Shown: positions 7,066-15,549, counted from the stretch's first letter. The stretch: DNA of 36,447 nucleotides from Bacteroidales bacterium UBA1181 (GCA_002310215.1 DBYR01000036.1:1-36447); one strand, 5' to 3'. Numbers and translations: made by a program. The notes: generated by a model from the sequence alone, not told the origin.

Positions 7066-7536
7066 GTGAAAAACAAGGTAAAAAGGTTCGCCGCCATACA
7101 AGAGATCATCTCCACCACGGTAGTGGGAAGTCAGGAGGAGTTGCTTCAGCGATTGTCCGCACAAGGGTTTGAACTGACACAGGCGACCCTCTCGCGCGAC
7201 TTGAAGCAACTGAAGGTGTCGAAGACGACCAACTCGAAGGGAGAATATCTCTATCAGCTTCCGCCAAGGAGCATACAGGAAGAGAGCCGAAACATCGGGA
7301 ACGACTTCCCAATGGGCAACGCATTCCTGTCGATCGAGTTCTCCGGCAACATCGCGGTGCTGCACACAAGGCCAGGCTACGCCAGCAGCATGGCTTATGA
7401 GATCGACGACAAGGCAAAAGATGTGATAATAGGCACAGTGGCGGGTGAAGACACCATCATCGCTGTGACGAAAGAAGGAAAAACAACGAAGGAGGTGACG
7501 GAGTCTCTATCTCAGATCATCCCTTCAATAAAATAA
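7066..7536 (+). CDS. argR: arginine repressor ArgR
   Basis: This 156-residue protein has the ArgR architecture: an N-terminal winged helix (about 1-72) with FELTQATLSRDLKQLKVSK as recognition region, and a C-terminal hexamerisation and arginine-binding domain with the conserved GTVAGEDTI segment at about 127-135. It senses arginine and controls arginine biosynthesis genes. The start is a GTG at 7066, which gives the standard N-terminus. The acyltransferase gene follows after 22 bases and argG 21 bases later, so the regulator heads an operon it likely represses through the palindrome upstream. Confidence 0.95.
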   Translation: MKNKVKRFAAIQEIISTTVVGSQEELLQRLSAQGFELTQATLSRDLKQLKVSKTTNSKGEYLYQLPPRSIQEESRNIGNDFPMGNAFLSIEFSGNIAVLHTRPGYASSMAYEIDDKAKDVIIGTVAGEDTIIAVTKEGKTTKEVTESLSQIIPSIK

Positions 7537-7558
7537 AACCGTATTTCAGAAAGAGGAA

Positions 7559-8152
7559 ATGGATCAGGAAATTGAAATCATGGTTGCCGACGAAAGGCAT
7601 ATAGGCTACGTTGACACGATATTGGACACAATTGAGAAGGCAGCCAAAGTACGTGGGACTGGAATCGCGAAGCGCGACCCCGAATACGTGAAGCAAAAAA
7701 TGCGTGAGGGGAAAGCGATCATCGCACTTTGTGGAGATGAATTCGCTGGATTCAGTTACATCGAGACGTGGGAGGATAAGAAATACGTCACCACTTCCGG
7801 ACTCATCGTTCCGGAGAAATTCCGCGGTAGAGGCTTGGCACGCCGCATCAAGCACCACACCTTCACGTTGGCGCGCAAAAGATGGCCGGAAGCGAAAATC
7901 TTCAGCCTAACGTCAGGCGCCGCCGTGATGAAACTCAACACCCAATTAGGATACCTCCCTGTGACATTCGCCGACCTCACGGACGACGACACATTCTGGA
8001 AGGGATGCCAGGGCTGCATCAACTACGACGTGCTGCAACGCACAGGCAGACGTTACTGCATCTGCACCGGCATGTTGTTCGACCCGCACGAGCCGTTGAG
8101 TGTCGAGATGGCGGAGAGGGAACTCGCCAAAGACCCGAACATCAAGATTTAA
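7559..8152 (+). CDS. GNAT acyltransferase, probable N-acylglutamate synthase
   Basis: This 197-residue protein has the GNAT fold: the acyl-CoA pyrophosphate loop PEKFRGRGLARRI at 85-97 and the beta-bulge segment SLTSGAAVMKLNTQLGY at about 116-132. It sits between argR and argG, where in Bacteroides I recall an acyltransferase of this type being assigned the first step of arginine synthesis (N-succinyl- or N-acetylglutamate from glutamate). Unusual for a GNAT, the C-terminal part has four cysteines, C150-x2-C153 and C167-x-C169, spaced as a possible metal site. GNAT membership is clear; substrate and acyl donor are inferred from context. Confidence 0.82.
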   Translation: MDQEIEIMVADERHIGYVDTILDTIEKAAKVRGTGIAKRDPEYVKQKMREGKAIIALCGDEFAGFSYIETWEDKKYVTTSGLIVPEKFRGRGLARRIKHHTFTLARKRWPEAKIFSLTSGAAVMKLNTQLGYLPVTFADLTDDDTFWKGCQGCINYDVLQRTGRRYCICTGMLFDPHEPLSVEMAERELAKDPNIKI

Positions 8153-8173
8153 GAATCCTATATACATCAAGAT

Positions 8174-9382
8174 ATGGCTAACAAGAAAGTAGTAGTAGCA
8201 TTTAGCGGAGGTCTCGACACCTCTTTCACCGTCATGTACCTGGCAAAGGAAAAGGGGTACGACGTATATGCGGCCTGCGCCAACACGGGTGGATTCAGCG
8301 CCGAGCAGTTAAAACAGAACGAGGAAAACGCCTACAAGTTGGGCGCTGTCAAATATGTGACATTGGACGTCACCCAAGAGTACTACACGAAGAGCTTGAA
8401 GTACATGGTCTTCGGTAACGTGCTCAGAAACGGCACCTACCCTATCTCCGTATCTTCCGAGCGTATCTTCCAAGGTATGGCCATCGCGCGCTATGCGAAC
8501 GAAATCGGCGCGGACGCCATCGCACACGGTTCCACGGGTGCGGGCAACGACCAGGTGCGTTTCGACATGACCTTCCTTGTGATGGCTCCAGGCGTGGAGA
8601 TCATCACGCTGACGCGCGACATGGCGCTTACACGCCAATATGAGATCGATTACTTGAACCAGCACGGATTCGCCGCTGACTGGACCAAGTTGAAATATTC
8701 CTACAACGTGGGCATCTGGGGAACCTCCATCTGCGGAGGCGAGATCCTTGACTCACGCGAGGGATTGCCTGAAAGCGCTTACCTGAAGCAAGTGAAAAAG
8801 ACCGGCAGCGAGTACCTCACCATCGGTTTCGAGAAGGGTGAGATCTGCTCTGTCAATGGCGAGAAGTTCACCGACAAGATCGCCTGCATCCAGAAGATCG
8901 AGGAGATCGGTTCGGCTTACGGTATCGGTCGCGACATGCACGTGGGCGACACCATCATCGGCATCAAGGGCCGTGTGGGCTTCGAGGCCGCCGCTCCTAT
9001 GCTGATCATCGGCGCGCACAAGTTCCTGGAGAAATACACGCTATCCAAATGGCAACAATATTGGAAAGACCAAGTGGCCAACTGGTACGGCATGTTCCTC
9101 CACGAGTCACAGTACCTCGAACCAGTGATGAGGGACATCGAGGCTATGCTGGAGAGCTCCCAACGCCACGTCAACGGAGAGGTGAAGTTGGAGCTCCGTC
9201 CGCTCTCCTTCTCCACTGTCGGAGTAGATTCCAAGGACGACTTGGTGAAGACCAAGTTCGGCGAGTACGGCGAGATGAACAAGGGTTGGACCTCAGAGGA
9301 GGCGAAGGGCTTCATCAAGGTCACATCCACTCCGCTCCGCGTATACTACGCCAACCACAAGGACGAGGGAAAAGATATATAA
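8174..9382 (+). CDS. argG: argininosuccinate synthase
   Basis: This 402-residue protein is full length and begins with the PP-loop AFSGGLDTS (residues 9-17) that binds ATP pyrophosphate; later segments YPISVSSERIFQ and AHGSTGAGNDQVRFD are the citrulline- and aspartate-binding regions of the family. It joins citrulline and aspartate with ATP to argininosuccinate, the penultimate step to arginine. It is the last gene of the argR-GNAT-argG unit and is followed by a strong terminator, whereas in Bacteroides argC and argD would be expected next. Neither occurs in this window. Confidence 0.97.
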   Translation: MANKKVVVAFSGGLDTSFTVMYLAKEKGYDVYAACANTGGFSAEQLKQNEENAYKLGAVKYVTLDVTQEYYTKSLKYMVFGNVLRNGTYPISVSSERIFQGMAIARYANEIGADAIAHGSTGAGNDQVRFDMTFLVMAPGVEIITLTRDMALTRQYEIDYLNQHGFAADWTKLKYSYNVGIWGTSICGGEILDSREGLPESAYLKQVKKTGSEYLTIGFEKGEICSVNGEKFTDKIACIQKIEEIGSAYGIGRDMHVGDTIIGIKGRVGFEAAAPMLIIGAHKFLEKYTLSKWQQYWKDQVANWYGMFLHESQYLEPVMRDIEAMLESSQRHVNGEVKLELRPLSFSTVGVDSKDDLVKTKFGEYGEMNKGWTSEEAKGFIKVTSTPLRVYYANHKDEGKDI

Positions 9383-9402
9383 AATCCATCAAGAACCCAT
9401 GG

Positions 9403-9435
9403 AAGTGCGTCAGATGGCTCTGACGCACTTTTTTT
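9403..9435 (+). terminator. intrinsic terminator after argG
   Basis: A perfect 12-bp stem (9403-9414 with 9419-9430, loop TGGC) is followed by an unbroken run of T to 9435. It lies 21 bases after the argG stop. Confidence 0.92.
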
Positions 9436-9565
9436 ATGCGGAGATGGTTGGTATCGCACAAGTACAAACACGGGCAAAGGAAGCGGCCTAACGCGCCACA
9501 GGGGCCATGCCAAAGCCAAGGAGGTTATCCCCCGAATCGGGCGGATTCCTTCAACGTAAAGGCAC

Positions 9566-9595
9566 AAAAAAGGGGCGGAGAAAAAACCCCGCCCC
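9566..9595 (-). terminator. intrinsic terminator after the DUF3472 gene
   Basis: On the minus strand GGGGCGG (complement of 9589-9595) pairs with CCGCCCC (complement of 9572-9578), then six T residues follow (complement of 9566-9571). It lies just past the stop at 9618. Confidence 0.85.
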
Positions 9596-9617
9596 ATAAC
9601 AGACAAGCTATAGACGA

Positions 9618-11651
9618 TTATTTAACGATAAACGACTCGCTATAGGTCTCGCCACCGACGAATACAGTGACAGTGAATGTTTGTCCGACAGACAATCCGT
9701 AGCATTGGATCTCATAAGCGTTCAAGCCCTTCTGCAATTGGATAGTCTCCGTCTTTGCGGTCCAACCCCAGATAGAAGAGATCGTAACCGTTGCGGTAGT
9801 CTCCTCCAACGCCTCGAATCCGAGCACAGCGCTGCTCCAGTTAGCGTAGATGTACTTAATGCCTTGAACATTGTTTGCCACAGGCTCGTCACCATCGTAT
9901 ACACCATTGATGACAGAGAACTTAGACTTACAAGCCTTATCATCCACAGTAGCCGTGAAATAGTACTCACCCGTCACAGAGAGGTTTTGAGTGTTCAATT
10001 GAAGGACAGCAGAGTTTTGGCCATAGCCAACGCTCATAGGGCTGGCGAATTGAGAAACCACGTTACCCTCAGCATCCTCGATTCTGAGGTCAACGTTCGT
10101 GTTGTTGTGCTCGATAGGCACATCAACAAGCAAGCTACCGTATTGAGCGGTAAAGCCGTTCATCATCTCAACGCAAGAGTTCTCCTCCTCCTCGTTCACC
10201 GTCCAAGGGAAAGCAGTGGTGTACTTATTGCCGGCGATGTCATATACCGTGAGTTGCACGTCATATTGACCTGGAGCCAAAGAATAGAGATCGATTTCCT
10301 TGCTTCTGCAATCAGGATCGATAGCAGAGCCCTCGTAGACAGGCTCGAAATAAAGTTGGTCATCCTCCCTTACGATCTTTGAAACCTTGTACTCATAAGA
10401 GAACTGAGGAGCCTTATCTGAAGCGACTTCCCATACAAGAGAGCCATTCTCATAAGCGATAGACTCCACTGTGATCGGAGAGAAGAAGCGAAGACCCTCA
10501 AGCGCATAATCAGCAGAGGTGAAGGTCTCATACTCGATGGTCTGACGTTGGTCGAGCTCTGAGTGGTCGTCCTCAGTGCCACCTGCCTGCATGAAGTACG
10601 TAGCGTTCTCTTTACGAGCCACATAGTTCTCCTGGAAGTCAGGACCGCTACCGGAAGCATAAACAGAACCTTTGCCTTTGTAATACCACTCACCTGAAAG
10701 GAGACGAGCGAATCTTGGCGCAGCGTACATAGATCTTACAGAGCCATCCGTAACAGAATAGGTCTCAAGGAATGAACCGAAAGAAGATGTAGCATAGACA
10801 TTACGCTCAGGATAGATCATCGTGATGAAGTGGTACCACTTTCCTGCGGTATGGTCAAGCACCCACGAACCGATCTTCGTGTTGTCGCCATCCTGCCAGA
10901 ACTTCGTCACGAACGTATACCAGTTATCCGTGTTCCAGTCCAAGTTGTAGAAAGACTGCAAACCTCTACCCTCTCTTGCGAACGGCTGGATTCCGTAAGA
11001 GATCTCGTTGGCTTGTTCGTAAGAGATAACCGTGCTTTCAGTTGATTGGAACAAAAGCTCCATGTTATCGCTCACGATCACTTCGTCGTTTTCTACCCTT
11101 GCGCTTGGCGTCGTACCGTTCTCATAGGTATAGAAACGAACAACACCGTCGTTGCTGAAGCAATAAACGGAATCACCCTTCAACTTATCCCATGATCTGT
11201 CAAACGTCTTCAACGTCTCATTACCGATCGTTACCGTAACCGTACCATCACCGATAAACTTGGAGCTGGAGGAAGATACAGGCTCTCCGTTCCATCTGAT
11301 CCTCGGATTCCAGTTAGAGAAAATAGCGACACGTTTACCGTTGCCCAACTGCTGCAATCCAGTATATCCGCAATCCTCGGACTCTATAGTTCCGTCGTCC
11401 TTCACATGGCTCAATCCCCACTGCATCGCACAATAATAAGTGGTGTTTGCAGCGTCCTTTACATTAATCGTAGAAATAACCATATCCGACAATCTTTGAT
11501 CAAGACTAGAATAACCATCCTGATCATCGCAGTTAAGGATAATAGCAGGCAATCTCACACCTGTGTCTGCCGCACTAGCATTAACAAAACTCAGAGACAG
11601 CAAGCCTACGGCACAAGCTCGCATCCCCAACGCTAAACAATTTTTAAACAT
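9618..11651 (-). CDS. secreted DUF3472-like protein
   Basis: This 677-residue protein has an N-terminal signal peptide (hydrophobic core at about 11-25, likely cut after NASA). The region around residues 220-350, with SFYNLDWNTDNWYTFVTKFW, GSWVLDHTAGKWYHFIT, GSFLETYSVTDGSVRSMYAA and GEWYYKGKGS, resembles DUF3472, a domain of secreted Bacteroidota proteins often near carbohydrate-active enzymes. The C-terminal half looks like two or three beta-sandwich modules with no obvious catalytic motif and no recognisable type IX sorting tail. It is a single gene with its own promoter, a leader of about 150 bases with a direct repeat, and its own terminator. Extracellular glycan binding is plausible but unproven. 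Confidence 0.8.
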   Translation of the reverse strand: MFKNCLALGMRACAVGLLSLSFVNASAADTGVRLPAIILNCDDQDGYSSLDQRLSDMVISTINVKDAANTTYYCAMQWGLSHVKDDGTIESEDCGYTGLQQLGNGKRVAIFSNWNPRIRWNGEPVSSSSSKFIGDGTVTVTIGNETLKTFDRSWDKLKGDSVYCFSNDGVVRFYTYENGTTPSARVENDEVIVSDNMELLFQSTESTVISYEQANEISYGIQPFAREGRGLQSFYNLDWNTDNWYTFVTKFWQDGDNTKIGSWVLDHTAGKWYHFITMIYPERNVYATSSFGSFLETYSVTDGSVRSMYAAPRFARLLSGEWYYKGKGSVYASGSGPDFQENYVARKENATYFMQAGGTEDDHSELDQRQTIEYETFTSADYALEGLRFFSPITVESIAYENGSLVWEVASDKAPQFSYEYKVSKIVREDDQLYFEPVYEGSAIDPDCRSKEIDLYSLAPGQYDVQLTVYDIAGNKYTTAFPWTVNEEEENSCVEMMNGFTAQYGSLLVDVPIEHNNTNVDLRIEDAEGNVVSQFASPMSVGYGQNSAVLQLNTQNLSVTGEYYFTATVDDKACKSKFSVINGVYDGDEPVANNVQGIKYIYANWSSAVLGFEALEETTATVTISSIWGWTAKTETIQLQKGLNAYEIQCYGLSVGQTFTVTVFVGGETYSESFIVK

Positions 11652-11764
11652 ACAGTAAAATTTTTTTTGGACTCACTACAAAAAAGGATGAATGGGCGAA
11701 GTCCATAATTCCCGAAACACCCCTATAAAATGAACATTTAAACGGATAGAATATTGATAGATAT

Positions 11765-11799
11765 AACTACCCTAAATGCATGCATTAAACTACCCTAAA
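11765..11799 (-). repeat. direct repeat next to the predicted start of the DUF3472 transcript
   Basis: The 12-mer AACTACCCTAAA occurs at 11765-11776 and again at 11788-11799, 23 bases apart, flanking the palindrome ATGCATGCAT. On the minus strand it reads TTTAGGGTAGTT twice, immediately after the expected transcription start. Two sites about two helical turns apart are typical of dimeric regulator binding. Confidence 0.7.
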
Positions 11800-11807
11800 C
11801 ACAATGA

Positions 11808-11839
11808 CAAATATACCATTTATATCAAGAATTTGCAAA
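11808..11839 (-). promoter_or_regulatory. Promoter of the DUF3472 gene
   Basis: On the minus strand TTTG (complement of 11836-11839) is followed after 20 bases by TATATTTG (complement of 11808-11815), a full consensus match. Transcription would start near 11801, giving a 5' leader of about 150 bases. Confidence 0.75.
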
Positions 11840-11947
11840 TTAATTATGCACATAAAATCGATAAAAACGATGAACAAGTATCAAACATTGTAAGTATTAA
11901 TGATTCAATACAACCTTAAAATAGACCATAAGCAGAAGGATGGCAAA

Positions 11948-12571
11948 TCATTGTCCAATGGAATTTCCCGAAGCAGGGGAAACTTCGAGCAATCCGCAAT
12001 GCAGAATATCATCGATTCTATAATAACGGAAAGTATTCGTCATCGAGAAAGGAGAGACCACCGCACCATTTTGAGCCGCCCTATTGATGGCGACAGCCAC
12101 CAGTTCCGTACAATAAAGGGAGGAATCACTGGAGAGGTCGAAATCGGTATCAAAAGGGACTCCTCGCGCGGAATAACCAAGAGCGATCGAATCAACTCCC
12201 GAACGAATCGAATCGACGGTGAAGCGGTAGAATTGATGGTCATGGGAGCCTCGCAAAAATTCGGACAAGAGCTCTCTTTTCACGGAACCGACGCCCGTCA
12301 GCTCGTCCGCATCCGCATGGATCACGAAACAGGAATCTCCCTCACGATGGAAGACCCCAATGTGGGAGAAACGTTCGGAATCGCCCGAAAAACGTCTGAA
12401 GATGCCTGAGAAATAGCCGTTGCCCAACCGGCACACCAAGTCGCCGCTCCGCATGGAGTCAGCCTCAACAAAAGGAAGTCCGTCCGATGGCGAACCACCT
12501 GACGGACTAGAACATGCGGATGCGACGAGGCATCCTACTGCCAATAGCGCATTACGGAAGAAGGAAGGCAT
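11948..12571 (-). CDS. YiiX/YebB-like cysteine hydrolase, lipoprotein (C92 family)
   Basis: This 207-residue protein starts with a lipoprotein signal; the lipobox ends VASAC with Cys20. The mature part matches the YiiX/YebB permuted NlpC/P60 group: RSGDLVCR near 41-48, the histidine in FSHIGVF (His70) and the catalytic-type cysteine in YCTELV (Cys154, with Glu156). In permuted papain-like enzymes the Cys is downstream of the His, as here. Such enzymes cleave amide or ester bonds, possibly in peptidoglycan or lipids. The residues after Cys20 are not acidic, so an inward-facing periplasmic location is likelier than surface exposure. Its start codon overlaps the upstream stop (TAATG), indicating coupled translation. 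Confidence 0.85.
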   Translation of the reverse strand: MPSFFRNALLAVGCLVASACSSPSGGSPSDGLPFVEADSMRSGDLVCRLGNGYFSGIFRRFSGDSERFSHIGVFHREGDSCFVIHADADELTGVGSVKRELLSEFLRGSHDHQFYRFTVDSIRSGVDSIALGYSARGVPFDTDFDLSSDSSLYCTELVAVAINRAAQNGAVVSPFSMTNTFRYYRIDDILHCGLLEVSPASGNSIGQ

Positions 12572-12927
12572 TACTTCTTACCGCTCATAGAGACTTTCCA
12601 CTCTCCATCGACCTTGTTAAGCTTCATCACCTGCTCCCGATCGCTATCGTTTTCCGTGTAGAAGACGTATGCGAGGTTATCGACGATTGAGTCGCGCAAG
12701 ATATTCATTTTGTAGTTCGGATTCTCCTTCATGCCTCCCAATGCGGCAGACATATCCAACATTTTAGCCGTACTCTCGGTGCAATATTTCTTCGCCTCTT
12801 CCACCTGTCCCGTAGCGACCGCCTGGGAGAACTTCTTAGCCACCTTGCCAGGCGAATCCGTGCAGGAAACAAGCATCATGGACAACAGAGCCGAAACCGC
12901 CAGAATAACAAATTTCTTCATGGTCAT
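12571..12927 (-). CDS. DUF4878 lipoprotein
   Basis: This 118-residue protein has a lipoprotein signal ending LVSC and a mature domain of the DUF4878 type (small NTF2-like fold): PGKVAKKFSQAVATGQVEEA, then a helix with YCTESTAK, and a C-terminal strand pair ending KVDGEWKVSM. These small envelope lipoproteins have no established function. It sits between apgM (6-base gap) and the C92 hydrolase gene (1-base overlap), so all three share a transcript. An in-frame ATG two codons later is equally possible as a start. Confidence 0.85.
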   Translation of the reverse strand: MTMKKFVILAVSALLSMMLVSCTDSPGKVAKKFSQAVATGQVEEAKKYCTESTAKMLDMSAALGGMKENPNYKMNILRDSIVDNLAYVFYTENDSDREQVMKLNKVDGEWKVSMSGKK

Positions 12928-12933
12928 ATAGTC

Positions 12934-14142
12934 TTATTTGTTTAACAATGTTTTGATGAATTCGTCGCCCTCCAACACGCCGTAGGCACCCGCCTTGGCG
13001 GACTCCTCGTCGTAGCGTTCCACTGCGTCCGGCTCGATGCCCGGGTAGTAGATCAGGAACGGGATAGGGGCGGAGATATGCGTCTTCAGCCTGCAAGGCG
13101 TCGGATGGTCCGGAAGGATAGCGATCGCCACCGGCTCGTCCCACTTGGAGACCTCCTCGTAAATCGGTTTCACCACACGGTTCTCCAGGTACTCCACCGT
13201 CTTCAGTTTCAGTTCGACATTGCCCTCGTGGCCCGCCTCGTCACTCGCCTCGATGTGGAGGTAGACCAAGTCATTCTCCTTCAGCGCATCGATAGTCGCC
13301 TGCGCCTTGCCCTCGTAGTTGGTGTCGTACAAGCCAGTGGCGCCCTCCACCTCGATGGATTTCAGTCCGGCGTAGACACCGATGCCACGGATCAAGTCGA
13401 CAGCGGAGATGACCGCGCCGCTTTTCAGCCCGTAGGTCTCCATCAGCGTCTTCATGCAAGGTTTGTAGCCAGCCGACCAAGGCCAGATGCTGTTGGCGGG
13501 ATCCTTTCCCTCCGCCACACGCTTCACGTTGACCGGATGCTTCGGGAGGATCTCCATGGAGCGGAGGATCAAATCGTTCAGCAACTTAGCGGTAGGCTCC
13601 GCCTCCGGGCAATCCGCCTTCACCATGACATCCTTGAAAGGAGTGCCCGGCACATCATGCGGAGGGGTACAAGAGACGTGTTTGTCACCACCCTTCACCT
13701 TCAGCAGGTGACGGTAGGAGACGCCTGGGAAGAAACGCACCTTATCGTCTCCCAACTCCTCGTTGAGATAGTTGATCAACTGGTAGGCCTCCTCGTTGGA
13801 TATGTGACCCGCGGAGTGGTTCTTTATCTTACCGTCCTGCACGCAGATGATGTTGCAGCGCATCGCCATCTCTCCCGGTTCGATGTCCACACCCATGCTG
13901 GCGGCCTCCAAGGAACCACGTCCCTCGAACACCTTCTTCACATCGTAGCCAAGCACCGTAAGATTCGCGATTTCGCTTCCCGGGTGGTATCCGGGAGGCA
14001 CAGTGGACAAGAGGCCATTTCGCCCTTTTTTCGCCAACATGTCCATCGTAGGAATGTTCGCAGCCTGAAGAATTGTTTTATTGCCCAAAGAAGGAATTGG
14101 CTCGTCCGCCATTCCATCTCCAAGGATAATTAAATATTTCAT
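12934..14142 (-). CDS. ApgM-family phosphoglycerate mutase / possible homoserine kinase
   Basis: This 402-residue protein belongs to the alkaline-phosphatase superfamily branch called archaeal-type cofactor-independent phosphoglycerate mutase: metal ligand Asp9 in ILGDGMAD, the phosphorylated serine Ser56 in HPGSEIAN, and ILPDHPTPC plus KTHISAPIPF near the C-terminus. In Bacteroidota, members of this branch have been proposed, and as I recall genetically supported in B. thetaiotaomicron, to be the homoserine kinase of threonine synthesis. There the gene lies with thrA and thrC; here neither is adjacent, so context does not decide between glycolysis and threonine synthesis. It is the first gene of a three-gene operon. 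Confidence 0.88.
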   Translation of the reverse strand: MKYLIILGDGMADEPIPSLGNKTILQAANIPTMDMLAKKGRNGLLSTVPPGYHPGSEIANLTVLGYDVKKVFEGRGSLEAASMGVDIEPGEMAMRCNIICVQDGKIKNHSAGHISNEEAYQLINYLNEELGDDKVRFFPGVSYRHLLKVKGGDKHVSCTPPHDVPGTPFKDVMVKADCPEAEPTAKLLNDLILRSMEILPKHPVNVKRVAEGKDPANSIWPWSAGYKPCMKTLMETYGLKSGAVISAVDLIRGIGVYAGLKSIEVEGATGLYDTNYEGKAQATIDALKENDLVYLHIEASDEAGHEGNVELKLKTVEYLENRVVKPIYEEVSKWDEPVAIAILPDHPTPCRLKTHISAPIPFLIYYPGIEPDAVERYDEESAKAGAYGVLEGDEFIKTLLNK

Positions 14143-14269
14143 GTCAAAACCTATATTTTGGAGACAAATTTAAGAACAAAAAACGACAAAAAGGAGACAA
14201 AGGAAGAAGAATTACAGGTGGGGACAGAGAAGAGTACCAACAAAAAGGGATGTATGTCTGAAAAATAAC

Positions 14270-14300
14270 AAAAAAAAGCGACCAAGAAACCTTGATCGCT
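14270..14300 (-). terminator. intrinsic terminator after tRNA-Lys
   Basis: On the minus strand a 10-bp stem (14291-14300 with 14277-14286, one G-U pair) is followed by a run of T (complement of 14270-14276). It starts directly after the tRNA 3' end, so the tRNA is separated from apgM. Confidence 0.88.
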
Positions 14301-14304
14301 TTGG

Positions 14305-14377
14305 TGAGCCAGTTGGGGCTCGAACCCAAGACCCCATCCTTAAAAGGGATGTGCTCTACCAGCTGAGCTACTAGCTC
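14305..14377 (-). tRNA. tRNA-Lys (anticodon UUU)
   Basis: A full cloverleaf is visible on the minus strand: acceptor stem GAGCTAG paired with CTGGCTC, D arm with AGCTCAGCTGGTAGAGC, anticodon loop CTTTTAA (anticodon TTT), T arm with GGTTCGAGCC, discriminator A. The three bases after the discriminator (complement of 14302-14304) read CCA, so the 3' CCA appears to be encoded, unlike in the other two tRNAs here. Confidence 0.97.
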
Positions 14378-14409
14378 TCCCTCATTCGCCTTGTTTTTCA
14401 AAGGCGGTG

Positions 14410-14440
14410 CAAAGATACCGCTTTTTTCTGTACTTGCAAA
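14410..14440 (-). promoter_or_regulatory. tRNA-Lys promoter
   Basis: On the minus strand TTTG (complement of 14437-14440), 19 bases, then TATCTTTG (complement of 14410-14417): an exact consensus promoter about 33 bases upstream of the mature tRNA. Confidence 0.85.
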
Positions 14441-14549
14441 TATTTTTCCGAAAAATCATCGGTCCCCATTGCGGAAATTTCAGTTGACGGAGATGACACT
14501 TACAAGTATTTACTATTTAGCGATTTACTATTTACTATTTTTCTGTGAA

Positions 14550-15443
14550 TTACGACACGCGCAACCTTCTACCCACACGCAAGATCGTCGTACTCTTGAT
14601 ATGGTTCAGTTTGCAAAGTCTGGAGACCGTCGTATGGTATTTCCGCGCGATTCTACCCAAATTATCCCCTTGTCTCACCTTATAGTAACGGATCGGGGAA
14701 TGCAGATAAGCATAGAAATCACTGAAAGTAGCTTTACGTTCGATCAAGTAGGTGTCCGCCTTCATGTAGACACTGTCATCCTTCATCTCCAACAACTTTC
14801 GTGGATTAATCGGGTTACCCAAATAGCGGAATTCGAAGTGCAAGTGGGGACCTGTAGACCGCCCCGTATTACCGCCCAAGGCGATCACATCACCCGCTTT
14901 TACCATCTGACCCGGCGTCACGAGGACCTTGGAGAGGTGGCCATAGAGCGTCTCTAAACCATTGTAGTGCCGGATCATGATGAAATAGCCATAACCCTTT
15001 CTTCTCATACCTACCCTGGTAATGCGGACCTTCCCGTCGAAGGCGGCACGAATCGTGTCGCCCACCTTGAGGCGCATATCCGTACCCGCATGGAAACGTC
15101 CCCAACGCTCACCGCACTCGGAGGTGACCACATTCACATTCGGAGGATAGAAGCCCCTGCAATCCACAAGGAATGAGTCGGGCACAGAGTCAATCGGTAT
15201 TTGGTATGGATTCACGCGGGTGCCATCCCAGATACCATGGTACATGGAGTCGCACGGGATGGAGTCGTTGAACACGAACTTCTCGCTGTTCCAGTCCGAA
15301 TTGATGGAGTCGGACAACAAATCCTCATCCGCCGTCTCGTCTTCCACCATCAAAGAGTCTAATGTTAACGATGTTTCCTCACCTTCTTGCGCCACGGCAA
15401 GAAACGGAATGTACATAAAGACCAATAAAAATAACCTCTTCAT
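14550..15443 (-). CDS. M23 metallopeptidase with C-terminal LysM
   Basis: This 297-residue protein has a signal peptide (cut after about AVAQ), an acidic serine-rich linker to about residue 75, an M23 (LytM) peptidase domain at about 95-215 and a LysM domain at about 250-297 beginning VRQGDNLGRIARKYHT. The zinc and catalytic residues are all present: H118 and D122 in HAGTD, and H200 and H202 in PHLHFEF. It should cleave peptide cross-links of peptidoglycan in the periplasm, anchored by LysM, so it is an active enzyme rather than an EnvC-like degenerate activator. The ATG at 15443 is used; an upstream in-frame GTG at 15449 adds only two residues. Confidence 0.94.
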   Translation of the reverse strand: MKRLFLLVFMYIPFLAVAQEGEETSLTLDSLMVEDETADEDLLSDSINSDWNSEKFVFNDSIPCDSMYHGIWDGTRVNPYQIPIDSVPDSFLVDCRGFYPPNVNVVTSECGERWGRFHAGTDMRLKVGDTIRAAFDGKVRITRVGMRRKGYGYFIMIRHYNGLETLYGHLSKVLVTPGQMVKAGDVIALGGNTGRSTGPHLHFEFRYLGNPINPRKLLEMKDDSVYMKADTYLIERKATFSDFYAYLHSPIRYYKVRQGDNLGRIARKYHTTVSRLCKLNHIKSTTILRVGRRLRVS

Positions 15444-15511
15444 AAGCACGTTTCATCTTAGGCGGGGATTACATGAGATAAACAACCAGACGCAAATTGA
15501 CCATACGCCCA

Positions 15512-15519
15512 CAAAGTTA
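15512..15519 (-). promoter_or_regulatory. -7 box of the M23 peptidase gene
   Basis: The minus strand reads TAACTTTG, matching TAnnTTTG. It predicts a leader of about 60 bases before the ATG at 15443. A -33 element is not clear. Confidence 0.5.
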
Positions 15520-15549
15520 AAAAGGGAACACACTATGTGCATAAGCGAA

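Noticed and set aside
11900..12409. Possible 169-residue protein on the plus strand
   Set aside because: Antisense to the C92 hydrolase gene, which has lipobox, His and Cys motifs.
13078..14133. Long open frame (351 codons) on the plus strand
   Set aside because: Antisense to the apgM-family gene; its product is rich in His, Arg, Leu and Val without domain structure.
14511..14545. Short TATTTACTATTT-like repeats as a CRISPR or regulatory array
   Set aside because: Units are irregular and too short, typical of AT-rich intergenic repeats in this phylum.
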